Origin: Alistipes sp. | GTDB lineage: Bacteria; Bacteroidota; Bacteroidia; Bacteroidales; Rikenellaceae | NCBI GenBank assembly: GCA_017559615.1 | Contig: JAFYRB010000087.1 | Coordinates: 1 to 64,000 of the forward strand | DNA: 64,000 bases | Direction of reading: 5' to 3' | In this document: piece by piece, positions 31,996-40,795 of the stretch | How the letters are laid out: every line of letters starts with the position of its first letter | Position numbering within the stretch: position 1 is the stretch's first letter | Notes under the pieces: generated by a model | Databases searched by the model: none | The model's input: only the letters and a program-made list of their open reading frames with translations | Told to the model about the DNA's origin: nothing | Translations under genes and position numbers: made by a program

Positions 31996-33475
31996 AATCG
32001 TTTAGGAACTTTACAGATGTTGCGATATGTGGATACATCACCGTATCGTTGTCCACGAATGGCACAACCTTACGATAAGCCTCGAACATAGCCTCAACTA
32101 CCTCCGAAGAGCGCAAATCGTTGCGGTGACGGAACTCCAAAGCCTGTGCCGAGTTCATAAGCTCGATAGCGAGTACACGCTCGGTATTCTGCACAACCTT
32201 CCAGAGCTTTGTAGCGGCGTTAGAGCCCATACTTACGTGATCCTCCTGACCCTGTGACGAAGGGATAGAGTCGCACGATGCTGGCCAGCACAAGCCCTTT
32301 GACTGGCTCACGATAGATGCAGCAGTGTACTGTGGAATCATAAAGCCAGAGTTAAGACCTGGGTTAGCAACAAGGAAGTTAGGCAACTCGCGAGCACCCG
32401 AGATAAGCTTATAGGTACGACGCTCCGAGATATTACCAAGCTCGGCAACAGCAATCGCCAAGAAGTCCATAGCTACAGCAATAGGCTGACCGTGGAAGTT
32501 ACCCGCAGAGATTACCTCGTCGGTATCTGGGAAGATAGTTGGGTTATCGGTAGCAGAGTTAATCTCAGTCTCGAGGACAGATGCTACGTAGGCGATAGTA
32601 TCCTTCGATGCACCGTGTACCTGTGGGATACAACGGAACGAGTAAGGGTCCTGAACGTGCTTCTTTGGACGAGAGCCGAGAGGGCTACCCGCCAAAATCT
32701 CGCGGAAGTTCTTAGCAGTCTCAATCTGACCGTTATGAGGACGAATAGCGTGTACGTTATGTTCAAATGGCTCCATACGGCCATCGAAAGCATCCAACGA
32801 CATAGCACCGATGTGGTCTGCCCAACGGCTGAGGCGCTGCGCGTTAATCAACGAGTAAACGCCATAAGCCGACATAAACTGTGTACCATTGAGGAGTGCA
32901 AGACCCTCCTTCGAGCAGAGTGTGATAGGCTTCCAGCCCATCTTCTCCATCATCACGCTACCCTCAACAACCTCGCCGTCAATCTCCACGTGGCCCAAGC
33001 CCAAGAGTGGCAAGCACATATGTGCCAAAGGCGAAAGGTCACCCGAAGCACCCAACGAGCCCTGCTCATATACCACAGGGATGATGCTGTTGTTGAACAT
33101 ATCGATGAGGCGCTCAACGGTGATAAGCTGAACACCAGAGTGGCCATAAGAGAGCGACTGCACCTTAAGCAAAATCATAAGACGAGCAATCTCCGAAGGC
33201 ACACGCTGACCTGTACCGCAGGCGTGCGACATCATCAAGTTCTTCTGCAACTGCGACAAGCCCTCCTCCTCAACAGAGATGTTACACAACGAACCGAAGC
33301 CTGTGGTAACGCCATAGATAGGACGACCTACAGTCTTTGTCTTCTGGTCGAGATACTCGCGGCACTTGATGATACGAGCCTTCGCATCGTCGCTCAATGC
33401 CAACTTATAACCCTTGGTCAAAATCTCCTCAACGCGTGCTATAGTAAGGCGCTCAGCACTAATATAATGAATCAT
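31979..33475 (-). CDS. hutH: Histidine ammonia-lyase
   Basis: A protein of 498 residues. The Ala143-Ser144-Gly145 triplet in GSLGASGDLSPL cyclises into the MIO electrophile. YGVTTGFGSL, NGTQFMSAYG and QEDHVSMG are family signatures. It removes ammonia from L-histidine to give urocanate, the first step of the pathway. Confidence 0.98.
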   Translation of the reverse strand: MIHYISAERLTIARVEEILTKGYKLALSDDAKARIIKCREYLDQKTKTVGRPIYGVTTGFGSLCNISVEEEGLSQLQKNLMMSHACGTGQRVPSEIARLMILLKVQSLSYGHSGVQLITVERLIDMFNNSIIPVVYEQGSLGASGDLSPLAHMCLPLLGLGHVEIDGEVVEGSVMMEKMGWKPITLCSKEGLALLNGTQFMSAYGVYSLINAQRLSRWADHIGAMSLDAFDGRMEPFEHNVHAIRPHNGQIETAKNFREILAGSPLGSRPKKHVQDPYSFRCIPQVHGASKDTIAYVASVLETEINSATDNPTIFPDTDEVISAGNFHGQPIAVAMDFLAIAVAELGNISERRTYKLISGARELPNFLVANPGLNSGFMIPQYTAASIVSQSKGLCWPASCDSIPSSQGQEDHVSMGSNAATKLWKVVQNTERVLAIELMNSAQALEFRHRNDLRSSEVVEAMFEAYRKVVPFVDNDTVMYPHIATSVKFLNDYELAR

Positions 33476-33493
33476 AAACGTTCGTTTTTAACA

Positions 33494-35509
33494 TTACTTA
33501 TTCTCGTTAAAAATCTTCTCGATAAGGCTCATATCTGCCAAGTTTGGAAGCGTAACCTTAAGGAGTGGAGTGCGCTCCATCTGGCGCTTGATAGCAAACA
33601 TAGCACCCTCGTTACGCGCCCAGCTGCGGCGTGCGATACCATTGTTCACATCCCACAACAACATCTCCTCGATGTGGCGTGCAGAGTCCTCCGAGCCGTC
33701 GATAACCATACCGAAGCCACCGTTCATAACCTCGCCCCAGCCTACACCGCCACCGTTGTGGATAGATACCCACGTAGCACCGCGGAATGAGTCACCGATA
33801 ACGTTGTGAACAGCCATATCAGCACAGAACGACGAGCCATCATAAATGTTCGAAGTCTCACGATATGGAGAGTCGGTACCTGATACATCGTGGTGGTCAC
33901 GGCCAAGAACTACTGGAGCCGACAACTCGCCACGCTTGATAGCCTCGTTGAAGGCAAGAGCGATACGTGTACGGCCCTCTGAATCGGCATAGAGGATACG
34001 AGCCTGTGAGCCTACAACAAGTTTATTCTGCTTCGCCTCACGAATCCAGTGAAGGTTATCCTCCATCTGGCCCTGAATCTCACGTGGTGACTCCTTGAGC
34101 ATCTCCTCCAAAACCTCTGCTGCGAGGCGGTCTGTAATCTCGAGATCCTCCTCCTTGCCCGATGTACATACCCAACGGAATGGGCCAAAGCCATAGTCGA
34201 AGAACATAGGGCCCATAATATCCTGAACGTATGATGGGTAGCGGAAACGGCCATTCTCGCCCATAACATCCGCACCAGCACGTGATGCCTCCAACAAGAA
34301 TGCGTTACCATAGTCGAAGAAGTACATACCGCGAGCTGCCAACTTATTAACCGCAGCAACGTGGCGACGCAACGACTCGCGTACACACTCGTGGAAACGC
34401 TCTGGCTCCTCGGCCATCATACGGTTAGACTCCTCGTAAGAGTAACCCACAGGGTAGTAACCACCAGCCCAAGGGTTATGCAACGATGTCTGGTCAGAGC
34501 CGAGGTCTACGTTGATATCCTCCTCGGCAAGACGCTCCCAGAGGTCTACAACGTTACCTACGTATGCAAACGAGATAACCTCCTTATTCTCCACAGCCTT
34601 GCGAACACGTGGGATAAGCTCGTCGAGTGATGAGTATAGCTCATCTACCCAGCCCTGTGCGTGACGCTTCTCGGCAGCAGCGATGTTAATCTCGGCGGTG
34701 ATGCTCACAACACCAGAGATGTTACCCGCCTTTGGCTGTGCGCCCGACATACCACCAAGACCTGCGGTTACGAACAACATACCACGCAAATCCTTCTGGC
34801 CATCCTTCATACGCTTACGTGCAGCGTTCATAACGGTAATTGTAGTACCGTGAACGATACCCTGTGGGCCAATGTACATATACGAGCCAGCGGTCATCTG
34901 ACCATACTGCGATACACCCATAGCGTTGAAGCGCTCCCAATCATCCTGTGATGAGTGGTTAGGGATAACCATACCGTTGGTAACAATAACACGTGGAGCA
35001 TCCTTATGCGATGGGAAGAGGCCGAGTGGGTGACCAGAGTACATAACCAAAGTCTGCTCGTCGGTCATCTCCGCGAGGTACTTCATAGCCAAGCGATACT
35101 GCGCCCAGTTCTGGAATACCGCACCGTTACCACCATAGGTGATAAGCTCGTGTGGATGCTGCGCAACAGCCTTATCGAGGTTATTCTGAATCATAAGCAT
35201 AATCGCTGCAGCCTGACGTGAGCGTGCTGGATACTCGTCAATCGAGCGAGCATACATCTCATACTCTGGGCGTAGGCGATACATATAGATACGGCCATAC
35301 GTTTTCAACTCCTCCAAGAACTCTGGAGCCAACTCGGCGTGATACTTCTCTGGGAAGTAGCGCAAAGCATTTGCCAACGCGAGCTTCTTCTCCTCGTCGG
35401 TGAGGATATCCTTACGCTTTGGGGCGTGGTTTGCCGCAGGGTCATAAGGGCGTGGCGCTGGTAGTGGATCAGGAATACCTGCCAATATATCTTTCTGAAA
35501 ATCTGTCAT
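33494..35509 (-). CDS. hutU: Urocanate hydratase (long form)
   Basis: A protein of 671 residues, longer than the roughly 555-residue proteobacterial HutU and close in size to the animal enzyme. The NAD-binding region contains GLGGMSGAQPKA, and YSGHPLGLFP and LGRDHHDVSGTDSPYRE are conserved segments. It hydrates urocanate to imidazolonepropionate with tightly bound NAD+. It lies 25 bases after ftcD and 18 before hutH. Confidence 0.97.
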   Translation of the reverse strand: MTDFQKDILAGIPDPLPAPRPYDPAANHAPKRKDILTDEEKKLALANALRYFPEKYHAELAPEFLEELKTYGRIYMYRLRPEYEMYARSIDEYPARSRQAAAIMLMIQNNLDKAVAQHPHELITYGGNGAVFQNWAQYRLAMKYLAEMTDEQTLVMYSGHPLGLFPSHKDAPRVIVTNGMVIPNHSSQDDWERFNAMGVSQYGQMTAGSYMYIGPQGIVHGTTITVMNAARKRMKDGQKDLRGMLFVTAGLGGMSGAQPKAGNISGVVSITAEINIAAAEKRHAQGWVDELYSSLDELIPRVRKAVENKEVISFAYVGNVVDLWERLAEEDINVDLGSDQTSLHNPWAGGYYPVGYSYEESNRMMAEEPERFHECVRESLRRHVAAVNKLAARGMYFFDYGNAFLLEASRAGADVMGENGRFRYPSYVQDIMGPMFFDYGFGPFRWVCTSGKEEDLEITDRLAAEVLEEMLKESPREIQGQMEDNLHWIREAKQNKLVVGSQARILYADSEGRTRIALAFNEAIKRGELSAPVVLGRDHHDVSGTDSPYRETSNIYDGSSFCADMAVHNVIGDSFRGATWVSIHNGGGVGWGEVMNGGFGMVIDGSEDSARHIEEMLLWDVNNGIARRSWARNEGAMFAIKRQMERTPLLKVTLPNLADMSLIEKIFNENK

Positions 35510-35534
35510 AGTAGTAAATGTGTTGTGGGCGAAA

Positions 35535-37241
35535 TTACTGAATCTTGCTCTCTACAACTGCCAAAATCTCAGCCTCGGCCTTCTGTGCTGCTGCCTGAAT
35601 CTCCATAGCCTCGTTAACCAAAGCCTCGGCCATAGCACGATCCTTCAAGCCTGCTGCGTTAATCTTAACATTGAGGCAAGCACCCATAACTGCAGAGCGA
35701 GCAGCCAAAGCACCTACACCAGCATCAGACACAGAGTTAGGGTTACCCTCCTCGGCCATAGCACGAACAACGTCGAATGCCTTGTATGCAGCCTTCATAG
35801 TGCGAAGTGGCACCTGTGTAGCGTAGAGCGTTGCAACCTCCATAGCCTCGGCACGTGCAGCCTTCTCCTCCTCAGTACCCTTTGGCATACCGAATACGTC
35901 CATAATCTTGTTGAACGCCGCAGTATCCTCGTCTACCAAGTAGAGCAACTCGTTCATAACAGCCATACCGTTATCTGCCCAATCAGAGAAGAACTCCCAA
36001 CGGTCATCCCAACCAGCCTTGTGTGACGAGAGGTTAGCAACCATAGTACCGAGCGCAGCAGCCAAAGCACCCATATATGCAGAGATAGAGCCACCACCAG
36101 GTGCTGGAGACTCGCTTGCTGTCTCCTCGGCAAAGCCTGTGCAGGTCATATCTACCAACTTCTTAACGCCCTTCATCTCCTCAGCCTCGAGCATATACTC
36201 GATAACCTTCTCCTCTGGCTTGAATGGCTTCAAGTTCGACAAGCCCATAGACTCGATAGCGATACGTACCAACTCACGCTCTGGAAGACCTGTTGAACGG
36301 TTCTGCTTGCGCAAGAAGTGACGACCAGCATCCAACAATACGCTCTTTGGAACAAGACCTACGATCTCGGCACCTGTAACGCGAACACCACGAGCCTCCG
36401 CAGCGCGACATACCTCGTCGAAGGCTACGTGCAAAGGCGTTACAGCAAGGTTAGTCATATTCATAGACACCTGTGCGATGCCATACTCCTCGATGAACCA
36501 GCCGATAGCCTTACAAGCCTTCAACGTACCTGGCTTCATTACAGGATTACCCTTCTCGTCCTTAATAATCTTACCTGTGATAGGATTACCCTCACGCATA
36601 GGACGGCCCTTCTCACGAACGTCAAACGCAATGGCGTTAGCACGACGTGTAGATGTGGTATTGAGGTTGTAGTTTACCGCTACCAAGAAGTCACGAGCGC
36701 CAACCGCCGTAGCACCACTCTTTGCAACAGCCTCGTCGAATGGGCGAGCGCCAAAGTCTGGCTTACGCTTCTCGTCGGTCATCTTCTCTGGCAATGCCTC
36801 ATACTCACCAGCGCGGCAAACTGCCAAGTTACGACGCTCTGGAGTGAATGCAGCAGCCTCGTAGCAATATGTAGGTACGCCAAGCTCCTCCGAGATACGC
36901 TTTGCAAGTGCGCGTGCCAACTCTGCACACTCCTCCAAAGTGATGCCTGAAACTGGGATAAGAGGACATACGTCGCAAGCACCCATACGTGGATGAGCAC
37001 CCTTATGCTGACGCATATCGATAAGCTCCGTAGCACGCTTGATAGCCGCTACCGCAGCGTTACATACTGCCTCTGGCTCACCTACGAAGGTTACAACAGT
37101 ACGGTTTGTTGCCTCACCTGGGTCAACATCCAAAAGTTTAACACCCTTCGATGCCTCGATAACATCTGTAATCTGCTTAATAGTCTCCAAGTTGCGACCC
37201 TCCGAGAAGTTAGGTACACACTCTACAATTCTCTTCTGCAT
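35535..37241 (-). CDS. ftcD: Bifunctional glutamate formimidoyltransferase / formimidoyltetrahydrofolate cyclodeaminase
   Basis: A protein of 568 residues. The first 325 residues are the transferase (ECVPNFSEGRN at the N-terminus, HKGAHPRMGACDVCPLIPV). From about 345 to the end is the cyclodeaminase, with PAPGGGSISAYMGALAAAL and the helical CD domain. The fusion matches the vertebrate FTCD layout. It passes the formimino group of formiminoglutamate to tetrahydrofolate, yielding glutamate, and then releases ammonia to give methenyl-THF. No HutG or HutF is needed. Confidence 0.97.
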   Translation of the reverse strand: MQKRIVECVPNFSEGRNLETIKQITDVIEASKGVKLLDVDPGEATNRTVVTFVGEPEAVCNAAVAAIKRATELIDMRQHKGAHPRMGACDVCPLIPVSGITLEECAELARALAKRISEELGVPTYCYEAAAFTPERRNLAVCRAGEYEALPEKMTDEKRKPDFGARPFDEAVAKSGATAVGARDFLVAVNYNLNTTSTRRANAIAFDVREKGRPMREGNPITGKIIKDEKGNPVMKPGTLKACKAIGWFIEEYGIAQVSMNMTNLAVTPLHVAFDEVCRAAEARGVRVTGAEIVGLVPKSVLLDAGRHFLRKQNRSTGLPERELVRIAIESMGLSNLKPFKPEEKVIEYMLEAEEMKGVKKLVDMTCTGFAEETASESPAPGGGSISAYMGALAAALGTMVANLSSHKAGWDDRWEFFSDWADNGMAVMNELLYLVDEDTAAFNKIMDVFGMPKGTEEEKAARAEAMEVATLYATQVPLRTMKAAYKAFDVVRAMAEEGNPNSVSDAGVGALAARSAVMGACLNVKINAAGLKDRAMAEALVNEAMEIQAAAQKAEAEILAVVESKIQ

Positions 37242-37313
37242 AATAGTTTTAAGTTTTAATTATTGTTTGTTATTATTTTGTATTTTCTCTTTCTCGTTTG
37301 CTATGACTCTCGA

Positions 37314-37616
37314 CTAATCAATCTGATAGTCTACATCGACACGCTCCAGGCGGCGGCTCTTGCAGTAGTCGCTGATTACGACGTGGAGAGGGTTTACCTT
37401 ATACGCCTCCATAGCCTCCCACGATGGGAAATCGGCAGTAAGCACAGCATCGAACGACGATGCACTCTCCTTGAGGTTGATACCCACCTCGGCGCGCAAA
37501 AGGCCCTCAATCTTACCATTCAAGCCCTCCAAACGGCTCTTCATCTCTGCTGCAATCTGCTGTGGTGTCTCCTCCAAATCGCGGCGGAACTTCCACATTA
37601 CGATGTGACGAATCAT
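37314..37616 (-). CDS. Dabb (stress-responsive alpha/beta barrel) domain protein
   Basis: A 100-residue protein from the ATG at 37616. A longer frame to 37658 would start beside the promoter -7 box and is rejected. MIRHIVMWKFR at the N-terminus and DFPSWEAMEAYKVNPLH near the middle fit the Dabb family of small dimeric ferredoxin-like barrels. Members have varied or unknown roles. It is the first gene of the hut operon, 72 bases before ftcD, which suggests a histidine-pathway link that is not documented to my knowledge. Confidence 0.85.
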   Translation of the reverse strand: MIRHIVMWKFRRDLEETPQQIAAEMKSRLEGLNGKIEGLLRAEVGINLKESASSFDAVLTADFPSWEAMEAYKVNPLHVVISDYCKSRRLERVDVDYQID

Positions 37617-37659
37617 ATTTCGAAGTTTTAAGTTTGTTTTAACGGTTATGTAAATCATA

Positions 37660-37667
37660 CAAATATA
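37660..37667 (-). promoter_or_regulatory. -7 element of the hut operon promoter
   Basis: TATATTTG on the - strand, an exact match. The -33 position reads TTA rather than TTG, so activation by a regulator is plausible. Confidence 0.65.
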
Positions 37668-37688
37668 GGAACTTTTTTTGAATTTATA

Positions 37689-37703
37689 ATCACCTACGGT
37701 GAT
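37689..37703. promoter_or_regulatory. Palindrome ATCACC-TAC-GGTGAT at the hut promoter
   Basis: Perfect six-base arms around three bases, just upstream of the weak -33 position of the hut promoter. It is a good position for an activator or repressor site. Confidence 0.5.
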
Positions 37704-37771
37704 ATTTTTTCGTACGGCAAAAAATATTTTTTATTTATCAATTTTTATTTTTTATTTTAACAAATATATGT

Positions 37772-37779
37772 TATATTTG
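37772..37779 (+). promoter_or_regulatory. -7 element for the AT-rich lipoprotein gene
   Basis: TATATTTG, 60 bases before the ATG at 37839. No TTG lies at the expected -33 distance. Confidence 0.5.
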
Positions 37780-37838
37780 CAATGAAGCGTAAAAATCGAC
37801 TTTTTCTGAGAATTATTAACTTTTAAATATTCAATATT

Positions 37839-38462
37839 ATGAAAAAGACTATTTTACTTTTAGCGAGTATAATTTGTTTGGTTTCTTGTTTTAAGGAGAA
37901 TAACATTATTGATTTGGGAGAAGATATAAGTATCGAAACTATAAATGAGATGATAGAAAATCAAAAAGATTTTGATGATGACAAGATGCTTAAGTCGCTA
38001 TCTTCTGGTGTGATACTTTTTGATACCGCATATATCAAACGTGATGGAGAATGGGTTAATTATAGGAAGTTCATAGGATTAGGTAGTCCACACAAACCAT
38101 TTGTATATGATGGTGAAACATTTAAGTATCTATATTACGAGGGAAGCTTTGATGATGGCTCTGATTGGATGGAGTTTCTTGCAGAGACTGGAATTAAATA
38201 CTATGTAGAGAGACAATGTGTTTATGACAGAGAAAAGAACTCTTTCATAGATGTCGCAAACAACTCTGTATTAATGGAGATACTATATTACAAGGATGAT
38301 AAATTCATTATTTTGCACAACTCTGGTAAAGTACTATCTTACTCTAATTCAGACAATAAGAATATAGACGAGGCAATGGCTGACAGATTGACATACGAAG
38401 AGGTGGTGAAATTGTTTATAGAGGCCGGATATAATGAATCTGATGCTATAAAACATTATTAA
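37839..38462 (+). CDS. Orphan AT-rich lipoprotein, function unknown
   Basis: A protein of 207 residues with a signal peptide ending in LVSC (Cys17) followed by FKEN. The mature part is acidic and rich in Asp, Glu, Lys, Ile and Tyr, with no motif recognised. Codons are strikingly AT-rich (ATA, TTA, AAA and GAT are common) compared with the GC-richer genes on both sides, which suggests recent gain by transfer. It has its own promoter and a hairpin downstream and is not in an operon. Confidence 0.7.
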   Translation: MKKTILLLASIICLVSCFKENNIIDLGEDISIETINEMIENQKDFDDDKMLKSLSSGVILFDTAYIKRDGEWVNYRKFIGLGSPHKPFVYDGETFKYLYYEGSFDDGSDWMEFLAETGIKYYVERQCVYDREKNSFIDVANNSVLMEILYYKDDKFIILHNSGKVLSYSNSDNKNIDEAMADRLTYEEVVKLFIEAGYNESDAIKHY

Positions 38463-38494
38463 TAGGATATCTACGTTAAATTACTTTTAGTTAC

Positions 38495-38527
38495 ACATCC
38501 CGACTGCGAATATCGTAGTCGGGATGT
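38495..38527 (+). terminator. Hairpin after the AT-rich lipoprotein gene
   Basis: ACATCCCGACT (38495-38505) pairs perfectly with AGTCGGGATGT (38517-38527), with a further GCGA/CGT-like inner pairing. Only TCGTTAT follows, so the U-tract is weak. Confidence 0.55.
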
Positions 38528-38591
38528 TCGTTATAGGTTAGAGTAGATAGCTTCAACAGAGCTTAACTTTCTGTTTTTTTTGCAGAATAGT

Positions 38592-38622
38592 TTGTAAAGA
38601 TGTTATTTGTTTATTACCTTTG
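38592..38622 (+). promoter_or_regulatory. Promoter of the NfeD-SPFH pair
   Basis: TTG at 38592-38594, a 20-base spacer, TACCTTTG at 38615-38622. Confidence 0.75.
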
Positions 38623-38669
38623 ATAGAAATTAAACCCCAAGTGCGTCTATAATACTAAAACTTAACAAT

Positions 38670-39104
38670 ATGGAAATTTGGCTTTATTGGATTATCGCAG
38701 CGTTGATACTCTTCATCGTGGAGCTTTTCACCGCAGGATTCGCGGTTATCTGCCTCTCGATAGGCGCTGGAGGTGCGGCTATCGCGGCGGCGTGTGACGC
38801 ATCGTTAGAGATGCAGTTTCTCACCTTTGCCATCGTTACTATTATCGCCCTCGCGGGTGTTCGCCCACTGCTAAAGCGCGCCTTCTACAAAGGTGGCGAG
38901 AAGGTGGCTACAAACGCCTCGGCTATGATTGGCAAGCGTGGCGTAGTGTGCGAGGAGGTAGATGGCGACCTCGAAGGTGGCAGAGTGATGATTGAGGGCG
39001 TCGACTGGCGCGCTATAACCGCTGATGGTGAGACTCTTACGAAGGGTACAAAGGTCGAGGTGGTGGCAATAGACAGCGTAGTACTAACCGTTAAAAAACT
39101 ATAA
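38670..39104 (+). CDS. NfeD-like membrane protein (short form)
   Basis: A protein of 144 residues with two or three membrane helices in the first 75 residues and a C-terminal OB-fold beta domain (IGKRGVVCEEVDGDLEGGRVMIEGVDWRA is the core region, about 90-120). The short NfeD form lacks the serine protease domain. It is paired with the SPFH gene three bases downstream, the standard NfeD-stomatin arrangement, thought to organise membrane microdomains. Confidence 0.88.
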   Translation: MEIWLYWIIAALILFIVELFTAGFAVICLSIGAGGAAIAAACDASLEMQFLTFAIVTIIALAGVRPLLKRAFYKGGEKVATNASAMIGKRGVVCEEVDGDLEGGRVMIEGVDWRAITADGETLTKGTKVEVVAIDSVVLTVKKL

Positions 39105-39107
39105 ACT

Positions 39108-40097
39108 ATGGACTCTACATTAATTGTTTTTCTTATCATTGCAGCCATTGCGGTGATATACGTTTTGAAGGGTTTCAAAATCGTTCCGCAGTCGGAGACC
39201 CGTGTTGTTGAGCGCTTAGGACGCTACGACAGAACGTTGCAGTCGGGTATCAACTTCATATTCCCTATCATCGACCGCGCACGCGAGGTTGTGCAGCGCG
39301 ACGAGATTAAGTATGCCGATGGCTCGAAGAGCGTTGTTATGCGCGCCACATCGCGCATCGACCTCCGTGAGCAGGTCTACGATTTCGACAAGCAGAGCGT
39401 GATTACGAAGGATAATGTTACTACGACTATCAATGCGTTGCTCTACTTCCAGATTGTGGACCCCGTAAAGTCAGTTTACGAGATTGACAACCTCCCTAAC
39501 GCCATCGAGAAACTTACGCAGACAACACTCCGCAACGTGATTGGTGAGTTGGAGTTGGACGAGACTCTCACATCGCGCGATACCATCAACTCGAAGCTAC
39601 GCATCGTTTTGGACGAGGCTACAAACAAATGGGGCGTAAAGGTTAACCGCGTGGAGTTGCAGGATATCACACCTCCAGAGTCGGTACGTCGCGCTATGGA
39701 GCAGCAGATGCAGGCAGAGCGTGAGCGTCGTGCTAAAGTCCTTGAGGCTAAGGGACATAAGGAGGCTATGATTCTCCAGTCGGAGGGTGAGAAGGAGTCG
39801 CAGATTAACCAGGCGGAGGCGGAGCGTCAGACACAGATTCTTCGTGCGCAGGGTGAGGCAGATGCCAAGATTTTGCAGGCTTCGGCAGAGGCAGAGGCTA
39901 TCCGCAAGGTTGCCGAGGCGATTGCCGAGTCGAAGACCGACCCAGCGACATATATGCTTCTTATGAAGTATGTCGAGACATTGAAGGAGATTGGCGCGGG
40001 CGAGCAGGCAAAGACCGTATTCCTACCTTTCGAGGCGAGCAACCTTGTTGGTGCGCTTGGCTCACTCACCGAGCTACTTCCAAAGAGGGAGAAATAA
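39108..40097 (+). CDS. SPFH/Band 7 (stomatin-like, slipin/QmcA type) protein
   Basis: A protein of 329 residues with one N-terminal membrane helix (about 3-19), then an SPFH domain (20-200) containing VPQSETRVVERLGRYDRTL and the ALLYFQIVDP segment. A long Glu/Ala/Gln-rich coiled coil (about 200-270) and a hydrophobic oligomerisation tail follow. It assembles in membrane rings and works with the upstream NfeD protein. Its roles in protease control or membrane order are known only for some homologues. Confidence 0.92.
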   Translation: MDSTLIVFLIIAAIAVIYVLKGFKIVPQSETRVVERLGRYDRTLQSGINFIFPIIDRAREVVQRDEIKYADGSKSVVMRATSRIDLREQVYDFDKQSVITKDNVTTTINALLYFQIVDPVKSVYEIDNLPNAIEKLTQTTLRNVIGELELDETLTSRDTINSKLRIVLDEATNKWGVKVNRVELQDITPPESVRRAMEQQMQAERERRAKVLEAKGHKEAMILQSEGEKESQINQAEAERQTQILRAQGEADAKILQASAEAEAIRKVAEAIAESKTDPATYMLLMKYVETLKEIGAGEQAKTVFLPFEASNLVGALGSLTELLPKREK

Positions 40098-40111
40098 TCC
40101 TCCCCTCACAA

Positions 40112-40150
40112 ACAAAAAAAAGAGACCGTTTTATGCGGCCTCTTTTTTTT
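40112..40150. terminator. Bidirectional terminator between the SPFH and O-methyltransferase genes
   Basis: An A8-GAG-A-CCG arm and a CGG-C-CTC-T8 arm (40113-40150) form a hairpin flanked by A and T runs, usable from both sides. Confidence 0.85.
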
Positions 40151-40784
40151 ATTTTACCCTTATCATATTGATTCCGTCACGGATTGGAACGATGACGTTA
40201 TCTACCCTATCATCCTGCACAACCATACGGTTAAACTCCACGATAGCCTGCGTATGGTGGTCGGTACGTGCAATAGGCTCGGCAACCTTACCATACCACA
40301 AAATGTTGTCAGCCAACATTATAGAGCCACTGCGGACATAGCCTCCATCCATCAGCATATTATAGTAGGCAGGATACTCGCGCTTATCGCCGTCGATAAA
40401 CACCATATCGTAAACCTCGCCCAACGTAGGCACTACATCCAACGCCGAGCCGATATGCTGGCGGATGCGGTGACCATACTCCGACTTCTCGAAATATTTA
40501 GCTGCTATATCCTCCAACTCATCATCCACCTCGATAGTATCGAGATACGCACCATCCTCCAAGCCACGCGCGATACTGAGTCCCGAGTAACCTGTGAAAG
40601 TTCCAATCTCCAACACTCGCTTTGGGCGCATCATACGCACCAGCATCTCCAAGAGTTTACCCTGAAGATGGCCCGATATCATACGCGGGTTAATAACACG
40701 CAGGTATGTCTCGCGCTCGAGTTGGTGCATAAGCGCCTCCTCGGGCTTCGTATTATCCAAGATATATTGCTCTAAGTTATTCAT
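40149..40784 (-). CDS. Class I SAM-dependent O-methyltransferase (catechol/caffeoyl-CoA type)
   Basis: A protein of 211 residues. EIGTFTGYSGLSIARGL is the SAM-binding motif I. MVFIDGDKREYPAYY gives the catalytic and metal-binding Asp region. MLADNILWYG is the family signature near residue 165. It transfers methyl groups to catechol-like hydroxyls or to tRNA (TrmR-like members), and the substrate here is open. It is the last gene of the dapB-to-OMT run, 11 bases after the peptidase gene. Confidence 0.92.
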   Translation of the reverse strand: MNNLEQYILDNTKPEEALMHQLERETYLRVINPRMISGHLQGKLLEMLVRMMRPKRVLEIGTFTGYSGLSIARGLEDGAYLDTIEVDDELEDIAAKYFEKSEYGHRIRQHIGSALDVVPTLGEVYDMVFIDGDKREYPAYYNMLMDGGYVRSGSIMLADNILWYGKVAEPIARTDHHTQAIVEFNRMVVQDDRVDNVIVPIRDGINMIRVK

Positions 40785-40795
40785 TTTTAGAATAT

